A stretch of DNA of 64,000 nt from Voacanga thouarsii (Eukaryota; Streptophyta; Magnoliopsida; Gentianales; Apocynaceae), in NCBI GenBank assembly GCA_026120185.1, contig JANUWF010000008.1:1302001-1366000 (forward strand). Direction: 5' to 3'. Of this stretch, positions 9,979-21,524 are shown piece by piece. Within the stretch, counting starts at the first letter, position 1. Each line of letters begins with the position of its first letter. The position numbers and the translations under genes were made by a program. Below the pieces are notes generated by a model that was not told the DNA's origin, did not search any database, and saw only the letters and a list, made by a program, of their open reading frames with translations.

Positions 9979-11489
9979 TATCAACACCGGGTGTCGCCCC
10001 GTCCAATTACCCAAACAAGGGGTCTTTATAACGAAAAAGAAATCCAACAGTGTATTACCCAAAAGGGAAACGTCCGGTCCTATTCTGCTGTCACTGTGGT
10101 ATGGTCCTCTATCCGTAGGTCCTTTCAACTCTGGATCCTACAAAAAGGTAAGATAAAAGACACATGTGAGTGAAAAATCACTCAGTGAGTCCCGTGTGTG
10201 CTAGTGTTTTATCAAAGAGGCAAAGTACACAAAACTTTTATGAAATAACATATTATTTGTTCATTATAAACGAATCAAAAACTCTTTATTGAAGAGTGTA
10301 TTCAGAACTCAATCATTTTTGGAAAAACTGTATTTCATTTATCAAATCATTGCCCAGTTTTGAAATACAGGCACTTCTCCAACAGAAGGTTGGCCTGTAT
10401 GCAAGTCCCGCGGTCCTTGCCTTCGGCTACACAGTTTCTTGTGCCAAGGTCTGCGCCTTACAACACGTCACCCGTATCAGCCAGAACGGTGAGCATAAAA
10501 ATTTACCTCACCTTACACTTAGGGATCTTTTTCTTGCCACCATAAGCCAGGGGTCCCAATCCTGACGTCAATCACTATCGAGGTGGCAAAGGATTAAACA
10601 CACCGAGTGTACCCGCCTGGTATCATGTGGATAATCCACCATCATAATCAATAGGTAATTGCCAAGCTCAAAACGGCTAGCCTAGATGACTCATCTCAAT
10701 GTCCTGTTGCCCTGTTTAGAGTAAAACAATCGCCAGAACTGATCAAGTTACTTGGAGTCATCTATTTCTAACATGAGCTGTTACAAAAATCAGAGCCCTT
10801 GTAGAATACTTAACGTCACCAACCCCGTCTAACTGATCAGGCCAGAGATCTCACAGAATTTTCATATCAAAACAGTTTTTGGGGCAAAAAAACATTTTTC
10901 CAAAATCATGATGAAACCAAATAAAGGGTTCAATTTACACATCAAAACATGTTTCTAAGAGTAACTGGGTCATTTTCCCCGTACTTGATCACAAAAGTCA
11001 TATCCAGGGTTATTCAAGTCATTTTACCGATACCCGATTTGAAAAATATTCACAAGAGTTCCAATAAGGATATTTCGGTCATTTACTGAACACCCGAGTT
11101 CCAAAGGTTTTCATAAAATATTCCAATAAGGACATTTAGAATATTTTCCAAATACTCGATTCCAAAAAAAGGAACTCATTTAAAGAAATCCAGAATTCTA
11201 ATTCCAAAAGAGGATTAAATTCAATGTTTCCAAACATATTTCCAAAAAATGTTCCATTTGGTATATAATATAGCATTTCATGGAAAAACAATGCACACTA
11301 ACTTTAGAAAGAGTTTTAGAAATCCAAGGGACTCATCTCGTGTCCTAAGCCATTCATTTCATTCACGATCGTTTAACCTCTGTTCCTACTATTTTTGACA
11401 TTTCATTTGCTGTTTGTCACTAAACCTACACCAAACATCGTTTTCGGATCAATTTGTGTTTGGCTGAAAAATAGCCGACGGGTAGTCGA
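9979..11489 (-). repeat. Inverted partial chromovirus LTR, tail to tail with copy A
   Basis: This is the reverse complement of the last part of the LTR. It starts ATATCAACACCGGGTGTCG, the inverse of the LTR 3' region but lacking the terminal ~30 bp, and runs to the CATCGGCTA array at about 11489. With copy A it makes an inverted repeat with arms of about 1.5 kb and a spacer of about 30 bp. Sequence between arms differs at many sites, so the duplication is not recent. Confidence 0.85.
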
Positions 11490-13016
11490 TGTTACAAATT
11501 CCGGAATTAGAAGTGTTTGCAGTAGACGTAGAAATAAGGATAAGTAATACTTCCATTCAACCTGCCTTCCTACAACAGTTGGGGAGAGAGCAATATGAAG
11601 ATGAAAAGCGCAAAAGTTAGTGCAGAAGAAGGTAAATACAGGAGGAGATGAGTTCTAAAAGGACAGTGATGGGAATTAATTGCTATTAGGGCAGGCATTG
11701 TATTTTGAAACAATATGCGAGGAGATAAGGTGTTTAGTGGAGGCATCTCGGAGTAAGTATACCATCTATCTAGGAGCCGCAAAGATGTATTAGAACCTAA
11801 AACGGCATTATTGGTAGGTTGGTAAGAAAAAGGACAATTCGGACTTTGTAACACAATGTTTAATTTGTTAGTAAAGAAAAGCTAATCAACAACGACCTGG
11901 AGAGTTACAACTATTTTCTACCCTGTCGTGGAAATGGGATGAAATTACTATAGACGTCACTACAGGATTACCTATGATAGTGGTGCGGCAATATACTATT
12001 AGGTGATGATGGATCGACTAGCTAAGTCTGCTCATTTCATTTCTATTAATTAACGAAAATTCCTTAGAGCAATTAAGTGAAATCTATATGAAGGAAGTAA
12101 TTAGACTGCATGAGTATCCACTAGTACTATGTCAAATAGAGATCCTATATTTACGTCAAAAGTTTTGGACTAAGCTGCAGTAGAGGTATGGGACCACAAT
12201 AAGGTTTAGCATAGCAGCACACCTATACGCGTATGGACAGACAGAATGAGTGAATGGAATTTAAGAATACATGTCCTAAGCATGCGTTTTGAATTTTGGA
12301 GTTAAGTAGAATGATAATTTAACGCATGCAGAATTCATATACAATAATAGTTATTAATTAACAATTGGAATGGTCCCATTTGAAGCTCTTTATGGAAGAA
12401 AATAAAGTCCAAAAAGAAGAATAGGTGAACAAGATGTTTTGGGACTTGGAAAAGTCCGATATGCCGTGAAGATAATTAACATCAAGTTGGAGGCAGTTCA
12501 GAGTAGACAAAAAAGTCATACGGATTGATGTTGGAGAGATTTGGAATTTGTAGAATGAGATATATATTCTTGAAGTTGGCTCCACAATGACAATAGGGGA
12601 CCCAAGAACAAGAAAAGAAATCGGCATTAAGATACTCTAGATCATTTCCCTATTGTTGAGAGGATTGGGAAGGTAGCTTATCAGTTGAAGTTACAAATAG
12701 AACATCAGGATATTCATGATATGTTTTATGTACCCAACTTCGAAAGTATGTGGCTAATCTTGCCCACATTTTGAATGAAGAACCCATTGAGTTGACTCTA
12801 AGCTTGAAGAATAAGGAAGAGCCTGTTAAGATCATGAAGTATGCTGAAAAGAAATTGCGGAATGAAAAAATTTCACTTGTACAAGTATCGTGGAATCATC
12901 ATGCTATGTAAGATGCAGCTTGGGAAAAACGAAAGCGAGGATATTCAAAAAGTACCTAGATTTATTCCAAGTATAAGCTAAATTTTGAGGACAAAATTTT
13001 TGTAAGAAGGGGAGGA
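11490..13016 (+). pseudogene. Chromovirus integrase and chromodomain-like C terminus, broken
   Basis: Plus-strand fragments follow gypsy integrase order: the core start WKWDEITID near 11930, DRLAKSAHF-like near 12015, SNRDPIFTSK near 12135 (first and second catalytic Asp regions), RVWTDRMSEW near 12230 (the PQTDGQSER region), then IGMVPFEALYGRK near 12360, VERIGKVAYQL near 12655, the HDMFYVPNF block near 12715, and a degenerate chromodomain-like tail with AEKKLRNEKISLVQVSW near 12845. Stops and frameshifts are frequent. The end abuts a polypurine tract and the LTR at 13017, so this is the 3' end of the element that owns LTR copy B. Its gag, protease and RT are gone. Confidence 0.8.
13003..13016 (+). 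other. Polypurine tract before chromovirus LTR copy B
   Basis: AAGAAGGGGAGGA lies directly before the LTR start TGTAACACCCC. This purine run survives RNase H and primes the plus strand. The second minus-strand chromovirus has a close match, AAGAAGGGGAGAT, at 21524-21511. Confidence 0.75.
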
Positions 13017-14010
13017 TGTAACACCCCACCTTGTTACTTTTGATTTGCTACTACCTGTAATGGGAATGAGAATTTATATCAATGGCTAGAACAAAAGTTG
13101 ATTGGTATAATGAGACGAATACTTTGGTAAAATAAAGTTTTGTCGGGACCTGAATGTAATTATTAGATTTGTTCTACCTGTACCCTAAATTTTTGGAAGG
13201 CTATTGAGATTAATAAAATAAGAATTTTAGGGTACTCTAGAAAGAGAAATTGATCAGAACAATGAGACGCACGTTTTGGTGCAAAACGTGCTACACAGGG
13301 TATCTGGGGCATTTTCGTCATTTTGACCGCGTTCGTGACTTCGGCCGTGAATTTGACCAGGTAGAGAGGGAATTGAAGAATTTAAGTGTTACCAATGGAT
13401 TCAGTGGAATTTTTGAAGTTGGATAGTGAAATAAAATATTTTTCCATTACGGACCCGATTTTGGTCATTTCTGAAGAAAATAGCAAAATTACGGTTGGAA
13501 ATGGGACGTGTGGCTTCTTATGATTGGTGAATGAAAATAAGTGTCGTTTAGAGATTGGTTAATGAAAATAAGTGCTTCTATTTGATTGATTGTGATAAGT
13601 TGAGATAATTTAGAGGGCCCACAAGCATGACAAGTTTGACCAAGTTGGACCACCTTTTTGACTTCATTTGACCAAGCTTAATTAAGCTAATCTTGATTTG
13701 AGCAAATTAACCATGGTTGATTATGCATGGCCATGCAAGATTAGAAAATATCTAATGGTTTTTAAGAATCCTTGGGATTTCTACAAGATTCTCCAATACA
13801 ATTGAAGGTTCTTCATAATTCCAAGACCTTCTAGGTTATTCCACAACTTTCTTTTAAATTCTATAACGATCTAAAGGCTCCTAAAGTTGCCAAATCACCA
13901 TGGGATTCTTGAATACTCTAAATAACACCTAAGAAGCTAGGAGGACCAATCAAGTGCTTCCAAATGTTTCAGACCATTTAATGCATCTATGACTTGAAGA
14001 CCATACTTCT

Positions 14011-14020
14011 CTATAAATAG
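14011..14020 (+). promoter_or_regulatory. TATA box of chromovirus LTR copy B
   Basis: CTATAAATAG followed by GGCCATGAAGGCC, matching the same place in the two other LTR copies. A splice-donor-like AAAAG|GTAAGG lies about 210 bp downstream (exon end 14229). Confidence 0.65.
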
Positions 14021-14112
14021 GCCATGAAGGCCGGCTGAAATGGCTTTAGACAGCCAGAATTTCGCAGCAAGCAAGGAAGGAAAAGAGAAGAGAAAGGAAA
14101 AAGAAAATAGAG

Positions 14113-14177
14113 AAGAGAGAGAGAGAGAGAGAGGAAATTCGGAAATAGAGAGGAGAGAGAGAGAGAGAGAGAGAAGG
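14113..14177 (+). repeat. GA microsatellite in LTR copy B
   Basis: Two GA runs separated by a short interruption (GGAAATTCGGAAATAGAG). Copy A and the solo LTR have shorter, less regular purine tracts here, so the repeat expanded in this copy. Confidence 0.9.
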
Positions 14178-16964
14178 AAGAACAAGAAGATGCTTGGGCT
14201 GTTTAGCCTCAAAACGCAGCAAAGAAAAGGTAAGGATCTACCTTGCTTAAAGTAAAGTTATTATATAAAGCATGGAGATCATTTTGGTATACATATTATG
14301 AAAGGTTATGTATGAAGTATGGAAACTAGCAAGGTGAAGTTGTGTGAAAATATGTTATGATTGAGGCTGCCGGTTTTCTTGTTGTACTATGGTGAAATGT
14401 TTTGTTTTATGTATGACTGGAAATCAGTAGCTTTAAGGGTTATAAAAGGGATATTGGATTGAATTAATTCATGTAGTAAACAAGGAATGAAAATATAATG
14501 TGTTTTGATGGATGATGGGTTTAATTCCAGAAAGTTGTGGGAGGTTTTATGTCCAGTAAATCTGTAACATTTTCAGATTTGAACAAAGAAGGTATATATC
14601 CTTGTAGCTAAGGATCATAGAGGAATTTCAGAGCAAGTTTGAGGTTAATCGGATTTACAAATCAAAAGTTATGGTGAAGATAGTAAAAGGTGCCAAATCA
14701 GTAACGGGATTTTATTACTGGATCTTTGTGTTCAAAACTGAACAAAATGAACAACAGAATTGGTACTCCATGAATTGTAACTTGTAAAGGAATGTCTTAA
14801 GGGTGTTTTACAATTGGTTTGACGTCATTTGGATTTGTGGATTAAAAGTTATGGGCAAAACAAGTAATGGTGTCAAACTGGAAAATTGCAGAATGTTAAG
14901 GAAAGCATGAATAGTGAAACTAAGGAAAAACTACTGAGGCTGTTTTTTCCCCAGTATCGTAGTATTGAAACCAGAAACCTAAAAATGGCCTATATAGAAT
15001 TAAATTTAAGAGTCTTACGGTCGTTTTGGTATATCATGGAGCCAAATCGGAGCTGTAAATTGAAAGTTATGTGCAAAACAAAATGGTGTGCCAAACTAGT
15101 GAAATTCCAGTAAGTAGTCCGAAAATGAATAGACTTAAGGGTGATCAATTATGTGATTTTGGATAAAATAATTAGGGAAACATGAAGTGAATCCCTTGTT
15201 TATAAAGGGAGGAAGGATGTGGAAAAAGAAAAACGAAAGAATTGACCAAACGATGGAAAAACAACACAAATGAAAGTTAAACGTTTTCCTTGACCGTCGG
15301 CCCCCGTCGGCTAAACAACGATTGAACATTGGCTAACCATCGGCTAAACGACGATTAAGCATCGTCTACCTGTCGGCTATTTTTCGGCCAAACACGAATT
15401 AACCTAAAAACAATGTTTGGTGGAGGTTTAGCGACAAACAGCTAGCGAAATGTCAAAAATGGTCGGAACGGAGGTTAAACGGTCGTGAACAGAATGAGAG
15501 GCTTAGGACACGAGGTGAGTCCCTTGGATTTCTAAAACTCTTTCTAAAGTTAGTATACTTTATTTTTCCATGAATTGCTATATTATATACCGTTTGGGAC
15601 ATTTTATGAAAATATGTTTGGAAACATTGAATTTAATCCTCTTTTGGAATTAGAATTCTGGATTTCTTTAAATGTATTCCTTTTTGAAATCGGGTATTTG
15701 GAAAATGTTCCAAATGTCCTTATTAGAATATTTCGTGAAAACCATTAGAACTCAAGTATTCGGTAAATGACCGAAATATCCTTATTGGAACTCTTGTGAA
15801 TAATTTTCAAATCAGGTAAGGGTAAAATGATCCGAATACCCTCAGAAAGCCTTTTGGAATCGAGTATCGGCAAAATGACCTGAATACCCTCGGAAATGAC
15901 TTTTGTGATCGAGTATGGGAAAATGACTCGGTTACTCTTAGAAATACATTTTGATGTGTGAATTAAACCCTTCATCTGGGTTCATCATGATTTTGGAAAA
16001 ATATTGTTTTGCCCCAACAACTGTTTTGATGTGAAAATTCTATGAGATCAGATAACCCTCTGGCCTGATCAGTCAGACGGGGTTGGTGACGTTGAGTACT
16101 CAACAAAGACTTTGATCATTGTACTAGCCCATGTTAGAGATAAACGACCCCAAGTAACCTGATCAATTCTGAGGATTGTCTTACTCCAAACAAGGCGACA
16201 GGACATTGAGATGAGTCGTCCTGGCTAGCCGTTTTGAGCCTGTCAATTGCCTATTGATTATGATGGTGGATTGTTCACAAGATACCGGGTGGGTACACTC
16301 GGTGTGTTCAATCCCTTGCCACCTCGATGGTGATTGACGTCAAGATTGGAACCCCTGGCTTATGGTGGCAAGTAAAAGATCCCTAAGTGCAAGGTGAGGT
16401 ATCTTTTTTATGCTCACTGTTTCGGCTGACACGAGTGACGTGCTGTAAGACGCAGTCCCTAGCACAAGAAACCGTGTAGCCGAAGGCAAGGATTGCGGGA
16501 CTTGCATACAGGCTAACTTTCTATTTGAGAAGTGCCTGTGTTTCGAAAACTGGGGCAATGATTTGAAAAATTGAAATACAGTTTTTCAAAAATGATTGAG
16601 TTCTGAATACACTCTTTCTTAAAGAATTTTGGAATCATTTTTAATGAACAAATGTTATGTTATTTCATAAAAGATTTGTATACTCTGTTTCTTTGATAAA
16701 ACATTAGCACACACGGGACTTAGTAGGTGATTTTTCACTCACACGTGTCTTTTTTCTAACCTTTTTGTAGGATCCGGAGTTGAAAGGACCTATGGATAGA
16801 GGACGATACCAGAGTGATAGCAGAATAAGACCGGATGTTTCCCTTTTGGGTAACACTCTGTTGGATTTTTTTTTTTCTTTATAAAGACCCTTTGTCTGGG
16901 TAACTGGACAGGGCGACACCCGGTGTTGATATGCTTCCACTATTACCTTTATAGGGGTGTTACA

Positions 16965-18207
16965 ATTTATTGGAACATTTTATGGAAACCTTTGGAACTC
17001 GTGTATTCGGTAAATGACCGAAATATCTTTATTGGAACTCTTGTGAATATTTCTCAAATCGGGTAGAGGTAAAATGACCGGAATACCCTTGGAAAGCCTT
17101 TTGGAAATTGGGTATCGGTAACATGATCTGAATACCCTTGGAAATGAATTTTATGATTGAGTACGGGGAAAATGACCCAGTTACTCTTAGAAACACATTT
17201 TGATGTGTGAATTGAACCCTTTATCTGGTTTCATCAAGATTTTGGAAAAATGTTATTTTGCCCCCAAAAACCTTTTTGATATGAAAATTCTGTGAGATCA
17301 GATAACCCTCTAGCCTGATCAGTCATACGGAGTTGGTGATGTTGAGTACTTAGCAAGAATTTTGATCTTTGTACTAGCCCATGTTAGAGATAGACGACCC
17401 CAAGTAACCTAATCAGTTCTGGGGATTGTCTTACTCCAAACAAGGCGACAGGACATTGAGATGAGTCGTCCTGACTAGCCATTTTGAGCCTGGCAATTGC
17501 CTATTGATTACGATGGTGGATTGTTCACATGATACCGGGCGGGTACACTCAGTGTGTTCAATCCCTTGCCACCTCGATGGTGATTGACGTCAGGATTGGG
17601 ATCCCTGGCTTATGGTAGCAAATAAAAGATCCCTAAGTGCAAGGTGAGGTATATTTTTATGCTCACCGTTTCGAGTGACACAGGTGACATGCTGTAAGGC
17701 GCAGTCCCTGGCATAAGAAACCATGTAGCCGAAGGCACGGACTACAAGAATTGCATACAGGCCAACCTTCTGTTGGAGAAGTGCCTGTGTTTCGAAAAGT
17801 AGGGCAATGATTTGAAAATTAAAATATAGTTTTCCAAAAATTATTGAGTTCTGAATACACTCTTCCTTAAAGAGTTTTGGAATCATTTCTAATGAACAAA
17901 TGATATGCTATTTCACAAAAAGACTTTGTGTGTTCTACTTCTTGATAAAGCACTAGCACACATGGGACTCACTGGGTGATTTTTCACTCACACGTGCCTT
18001 TTATCTTACCTTTTTGTAGGATCCGGAGTTGAAAAGACCTATGGATAGAGGATGATACCACAGTGATAGCAGAATGGGTCTGTACGTTTCCCTTTTGGAT
18101 AATACCCTGTTGGCTTTTCGTTATAAAGACCCATTGTCTAGGTAATTGGACTGGGCGATACCCAGTGTTGGTATGCTTCTGCTATTACCTTTAGTAAGGG
18201 TGTTATA
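16965..18207 (+). repeat. 3' third of a chromovirus LTR (5' LTR remnant)
   Basis: It starts inside the LTR, matching copy A from about 8741, and runs to the LTR end, here GGGTGTTATA. Because a primer site follows, this is a 5' LTR whose first two thirds are missing. The breakpoint coincides with the end of LTR copy B. Confidence 0.8.
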
Positions 18208-18209
18208 AT

Positions 18210-18221
18210 TGGTATCAGAGC
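18210..18221 (+). other. tRNA primer-binding site of a chromovirus
   Basis: TGGTATCAGAGC lies two bases after the LTR end. It is complementary to the 3' end of plant initiator tRNA-Met, the usual primer for minus-strand DNA synthesis in these elements. Confidence 0.85.
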
Positions 18222-18357
18222 TTAGTATCATAGAACTGTGGTATCGTCATAGGGATTAGTAGAACTCTTTCATTATGGAGGTATGACGGATCGGAGTGAT
18301 AAGGGCAACTGCCTAATGGATGAGTGTAGTGATGATAGGAAGAAAGAAATAGGTTAG
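18222..18357 (+). other. Chromovirus leader, truncated
   Basis: About 136 bp of leader follow the primer site before the sequence switches to a minus-strand copia leader at about 18358. No gag start is reached. The rest of this element is absent. Confidence 0.55.
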
Positions 18358-18684
18358 CACTAGGGGGTGAAAAGATTTGAAAGGATTAAAGAAAAATATT
18401 TTTCCTTGTCAAATAATATTTCCCAAAGACTTTGGTCTTTAAGAAAAGTGCACATAGGACTTAAAATAATTAGCATGCTAGAAAAACTGTAAACATTTTC
18501 ATGCTTTTCTATTTTTAATCCTAAGTGCCCAAATAAAAGAATTAAACACATTAATTAAATTAATTAATGATCTTATTTAATCATAATATCCTTTACCATA
18601 ATTTTTTCATGCAAAATAATCAAAGAATATTAACTATTGCAAAAAAATAATAATAATAACTTCACCTGGTATGGAATCGAAAAC

Positions 18685-18723
<39 letters not shown>

Positions 18724-19340
18724 CCTCTGGTCCAGTGCACCCGCTACACTAGAACATGGCCCATGGGAAAACCCATGGACCACAATCTGTGGGCGGATGC
18801 CCGAAACTCAGGTTCCCAGTGCAGCAGCTTTCACAAGGAAGTTGCTGCTCGGTTTTTGCAAGGAAACCCGACTATCGTGAGGAAACAGCTTCCATGAGGA
18901 AGCTTCCTCGCGTGCGCCCTGAGCCGAGGCTATGCACGGGCCTGACTGCGGCTGGCCTGGGCTGCCTTGACTCCCCTCACACTAACGGACCTACTTCAGC
19001 TCAGCTTCGGCTCGGCTCAGTCCATCTTCTCCAACGATCTTTCGCTGCGATTTCTTTCTGCAAATTTCACATGTCTTATCTGCAATGCTTTGCAGTTGTC
19101 CAAGGCCCTTTCTTGTTACATTTTTTCACCAAAAAAAATAACAACCGCCTACACCCTTTCAAATTAGGCTTACATGAAGCTAAATAAAACTATTAAAAAA
19201 ATTTTACAGAAGCTCCTATACCTCAACGGTGAGGTGTATAGACAATCTACCCATACCAAAATAGTGAAGGATCTCATTATAATAGGTTTTGCCAGGTTTT
19301 ATTAACTAGCATGCATCATCCTAAGCCTTTCAAAGCCAAT
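18358..19340 (-). other. Copia 5' leader (inner-copia family), truncated before gag
   Basis: On the minus strand this matches the inner copia leader. 18600-18400 corresponds to 41540-41700 (AAAGACCAAAGTCTTTGGGA and AAAGCATGAAAA landmarks), and 19180-19130 to 40890-40940. Between them is a GC-rich block (18730-19010) equivalent to the GC-rich block at 41080-41400, though diverged in sequence. The fragment ends before any gag codon. A TA microsatellite (18689-18720) lies inside. The 143-codon frame on the opposite strand is antisense to this leader and is not a gene. Confidence 0.7.
18689..18720. repeat. TA microsatellite
   Basis: A pure TA dinucleotide run within the copia leader; nothing similar is at the corresponding place in the inner element. 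Confidence 0.95.
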
Positions 19341-19351
19341 GCTCTATACCA
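19341..19351 (-). other. Degenerate tRNA primer-binding site of a minus-strand copia copy
   Basis: The minus strand reads TGGTATAGAGC, one base short of TGGTATCAGAGC. It lies three bases beyond the LTR end at 19355. Confidence 0.65.
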
Positions 19352-19354
19352 CTT

Positions 19355-21256
19355 TGATGGAATGAAAAATAGAGGAACATGCATGTTACTAGTAATGAGA
19401 ACACAACACAGTCGAAATTTAAAAAAAAAAAAATACCTCTACATGTCCTCTTCTGGTCTAGTTGAGAAGACGAGGCACCAACCACGGGAGAAGCTACCTG
19501 CCTTGATGCCGATTCCATCCAGAAACCAGTGATTTGTTGACTTCTTCTTGGCATGTACGCAAAGCTTTTCGCTTCTCAGAATAATCCTCCGCCTATCTAT
19601 GTTGGTAAAACAACCTAGGCGAGGATGGTCCTTCTAGATCGTTTGTTATTAATTAGCAAAGACAAGAAGATGGAAAAAAGAAAAAGAGCAAAACGTGAGA
19701 AGCAAAGAGAGAATATAGAGGCTTTGATTTTTCTTTTTCTTTCTATCGTGCGTTATGGTTTTCTCTTTCCACGACGACTCCTATTCACATCCCAGATAAC
19801 GCAATCCCGGTGTTTTAATATTTCAAATATCCGGAGGTTATCAATAGAAGAGGTTTGAGTAATGCACAACTCTTCTATACCGTGACTAATAAAAAACCCT
19901 TTAGTCCAGGCTATTAGGCCAAAATAATTTATTATTTTTCTTAGACCCAATGAGCCCAAAAATAATAACCATTAATTATTTATTTCCTGAGCCTATTAAA
20001 ATAACCAAATAAATAATTAATGAGCTCAAATGAACTAAAATAATTATTAAGCCTTTTATTAACTAGTTTAAGCCCAGGTTAATTTTTGTAAATTATTCAA
20101 TCCAGTCTTAGGCCCTAAATAATTAATTAACTAATCAAACTAGATAATAAATTTAATTTCTCTCATTCCTTTTATTTTATTCCAATCCAAAAAATAAATT
20201 AGACTTCCTGAATAAAATAAAATCATTTTTCCATTGTGACCATTTCCTCGATCTAAAATAATTAGAACTTACAAGCTATTCTGAAGACCAAAAAGACACA
20301 TCGTCTTGGCTACTATAATGACCAAAATACCATTGTTATATAAATAGTTGTATTTTGCATTTTAAATATTTTCTAATATCACCATAAGGAAATATTGACC
20401 CCAAGGACAATGCTACGTAGCTATGTCTTCGATCTACAAGTGAAATGGCTAAAATACCCCTCTATACATCGCCGTTCATTTAGAGATAAAAGAGTGTACT
20501 AACACCTATCTAAATGACATATACCATCCTTAGGCTTCTAGTCCAATGATCTATGACTTCTTGGAATATTCTAACTTTCCAAGGGGGCTACGCTAAAGCC
20601 AATATCCAAGTTATGTTCCACAAGGCCCTGGATAATTAGATCTTTCGGACAACCACAAGGGGCGATGTAGTATAGACACTATCTTGTACAAATCTGTCTT
20701 GACTAATTAGTCACATATACCAAATATACAAGTGTATTGGTCCTTCTCAAGAACCTCGACTATAGTATATCAAAGTATACATTTCCAGCTTCATCAAACT
20801 ACCAACTTATACTAAACCTATAGAGTACAAGTCTATGCTGTAGCAGCAGTAGTTTGGGTTTCTATCACATAATACTTTTAGAAACCACTACTATAAGTCT
20901 AGTTCTACGTATTCGAAATAGGCTTATGTTATGAAATGAGAAGACTACTCATTAGCTAAAGGTAAGCCATTCCCTTTTTGGAATTTATAACACAATAACC
21001 TTGCCACGATAAGATTCCTATTCTTATCATTTGATTAAGAACAATAGTTTATGTGTTAAATATCCCATAGTCCATACCTTACTGTGAAAGATCTCCATTT
21101 ACATGAACTATTTACTTAAACTCAATAGGCATTTTCTAATAAAATGATGAACAAATATAAAGAAAATTTTACAAATAAATTTTGAGAAAAAGGCTTTTAT
21201 TAATAAAAGCCAAAAATACATTAGAAACCTAGTCTAAGAGGGCATACATTCTAACA
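19355..21256 (-). repeat. Complete copia LTR, minus strand (inner-copia family)
   Basis: On the minus strand it begins TGTTAGAATGTATGCCCTCT at 21256 and ends CATTCCATCA at 19355, about 1902 bp. It shares landmarks with the inner copia LTR: CCCTCTTAGACTAGGTTTCT at the start, the ATTTCCTTATGGTGATATTA block near 20400, the TGGGCT-rich AT section near 19950-20080, and the short exon near the end. Identity to the inner LTR is clearly lower than between the two inner LTRs, so it is an older or sister lineage. Confidence 0.8.
19437..19554 (-). CDS. LTR-embedded short exon, copy 2 (starts MPRRSQ)
   Basis: The minus-strand ATG at 19554 opens a frame starting MPRRSQ. It passes a serine-rich centre (ASSSQL) and ends in K-R-x-C-R at TAGAG|GTATTT, a splice-donor-like site (exon end 19437). 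It has no internal stop and is 118 nt long, so the donor is phase 1, as in two other copies. DNA similarity to those copies is low here, but start, composition, place in the LTR and phase agree. Its role is unknown; I infer a first exon of gag. Confidence 0.45.
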
Positions 21257-21510
21257 GTTTCGTGGCACTAATCAATTTTTGTAGTAAGTGTACCCCCAAC
21301 TTCTTACTTTATTAAAAGTAGTAGTTTTTAGAAAATTTCGGGTACGAATAGAACAAATTCAAAATTACATCCAAGTCCCTACATTTTTTTTTTTTTGCAC
21401 CAAAATATTTTTCTCATTACAATGTTCATCTTTTATTCTGGCTAAAGATACAAATGCTCACTTTATCAAAAATAGTAGCCAGTTAAAGATTAAAAATATA
21501 GGGTATTACA
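21257..21510 (-). repeat. First ~250 bp of a chromovirus 3' LTR, minus strand
   Basis: On the minus strand the LTR begins TGTAATACCCTATATTTTTA at 21510 and is cut at 21257 by the copia LTR. A second copy of the same LTR start lies at 24194-24045. It is a different LTR subfamily from copies A and B but shares the terminal motif. Confidence 0.75.
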
Positions 21511-21524
21511 ATCTCCCCTTCTTC
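21511..21524 (-). other. Polypurine tract of the second minus-strand chromovirus
   Basis: AAGAAGGGGAGAT on the minus strand, directly before the LTR start TGTAATACCC. Confidence 0.7.

Larger units (their letters stand above)
13017..16964 (+). repeat. Complete chromovirus LTR, copy B (3' LTR)
   Basis: TGTAACACCCC to GGGGTGTTACA, 3948 bp, following the polypurine tract. It differs from copy A by many substitutions and by an insertion near 14450-14900. Copy A and the next piece (16965-18207) look closer to each other than to this one. The GA-rich tract is expanded here (14113-14177). No target duplication is evident: the sequence that follows, ATTTATTGGAACATTTT, is another partial LTR. Confidence 0.85.

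Noticed and set aside
14040..14255. 71-codon frame MALDSQNF... in chromovirus LTR copy B, ending near a donor site
   Set aside because: Copy A has a stop after six codons, and the solo-LTR version is in another phase at the donor. The middle is a GA microsatellite. It is better read as 5' UTR.
18756..19187. 143-codon plus-strand frame with apparent protein-like composition
   Set aside because: It is antisense to the GC-rich leader of a minus-strand copia copy. GC-rich DNA lacks stops by chance, and no domain is recognised.
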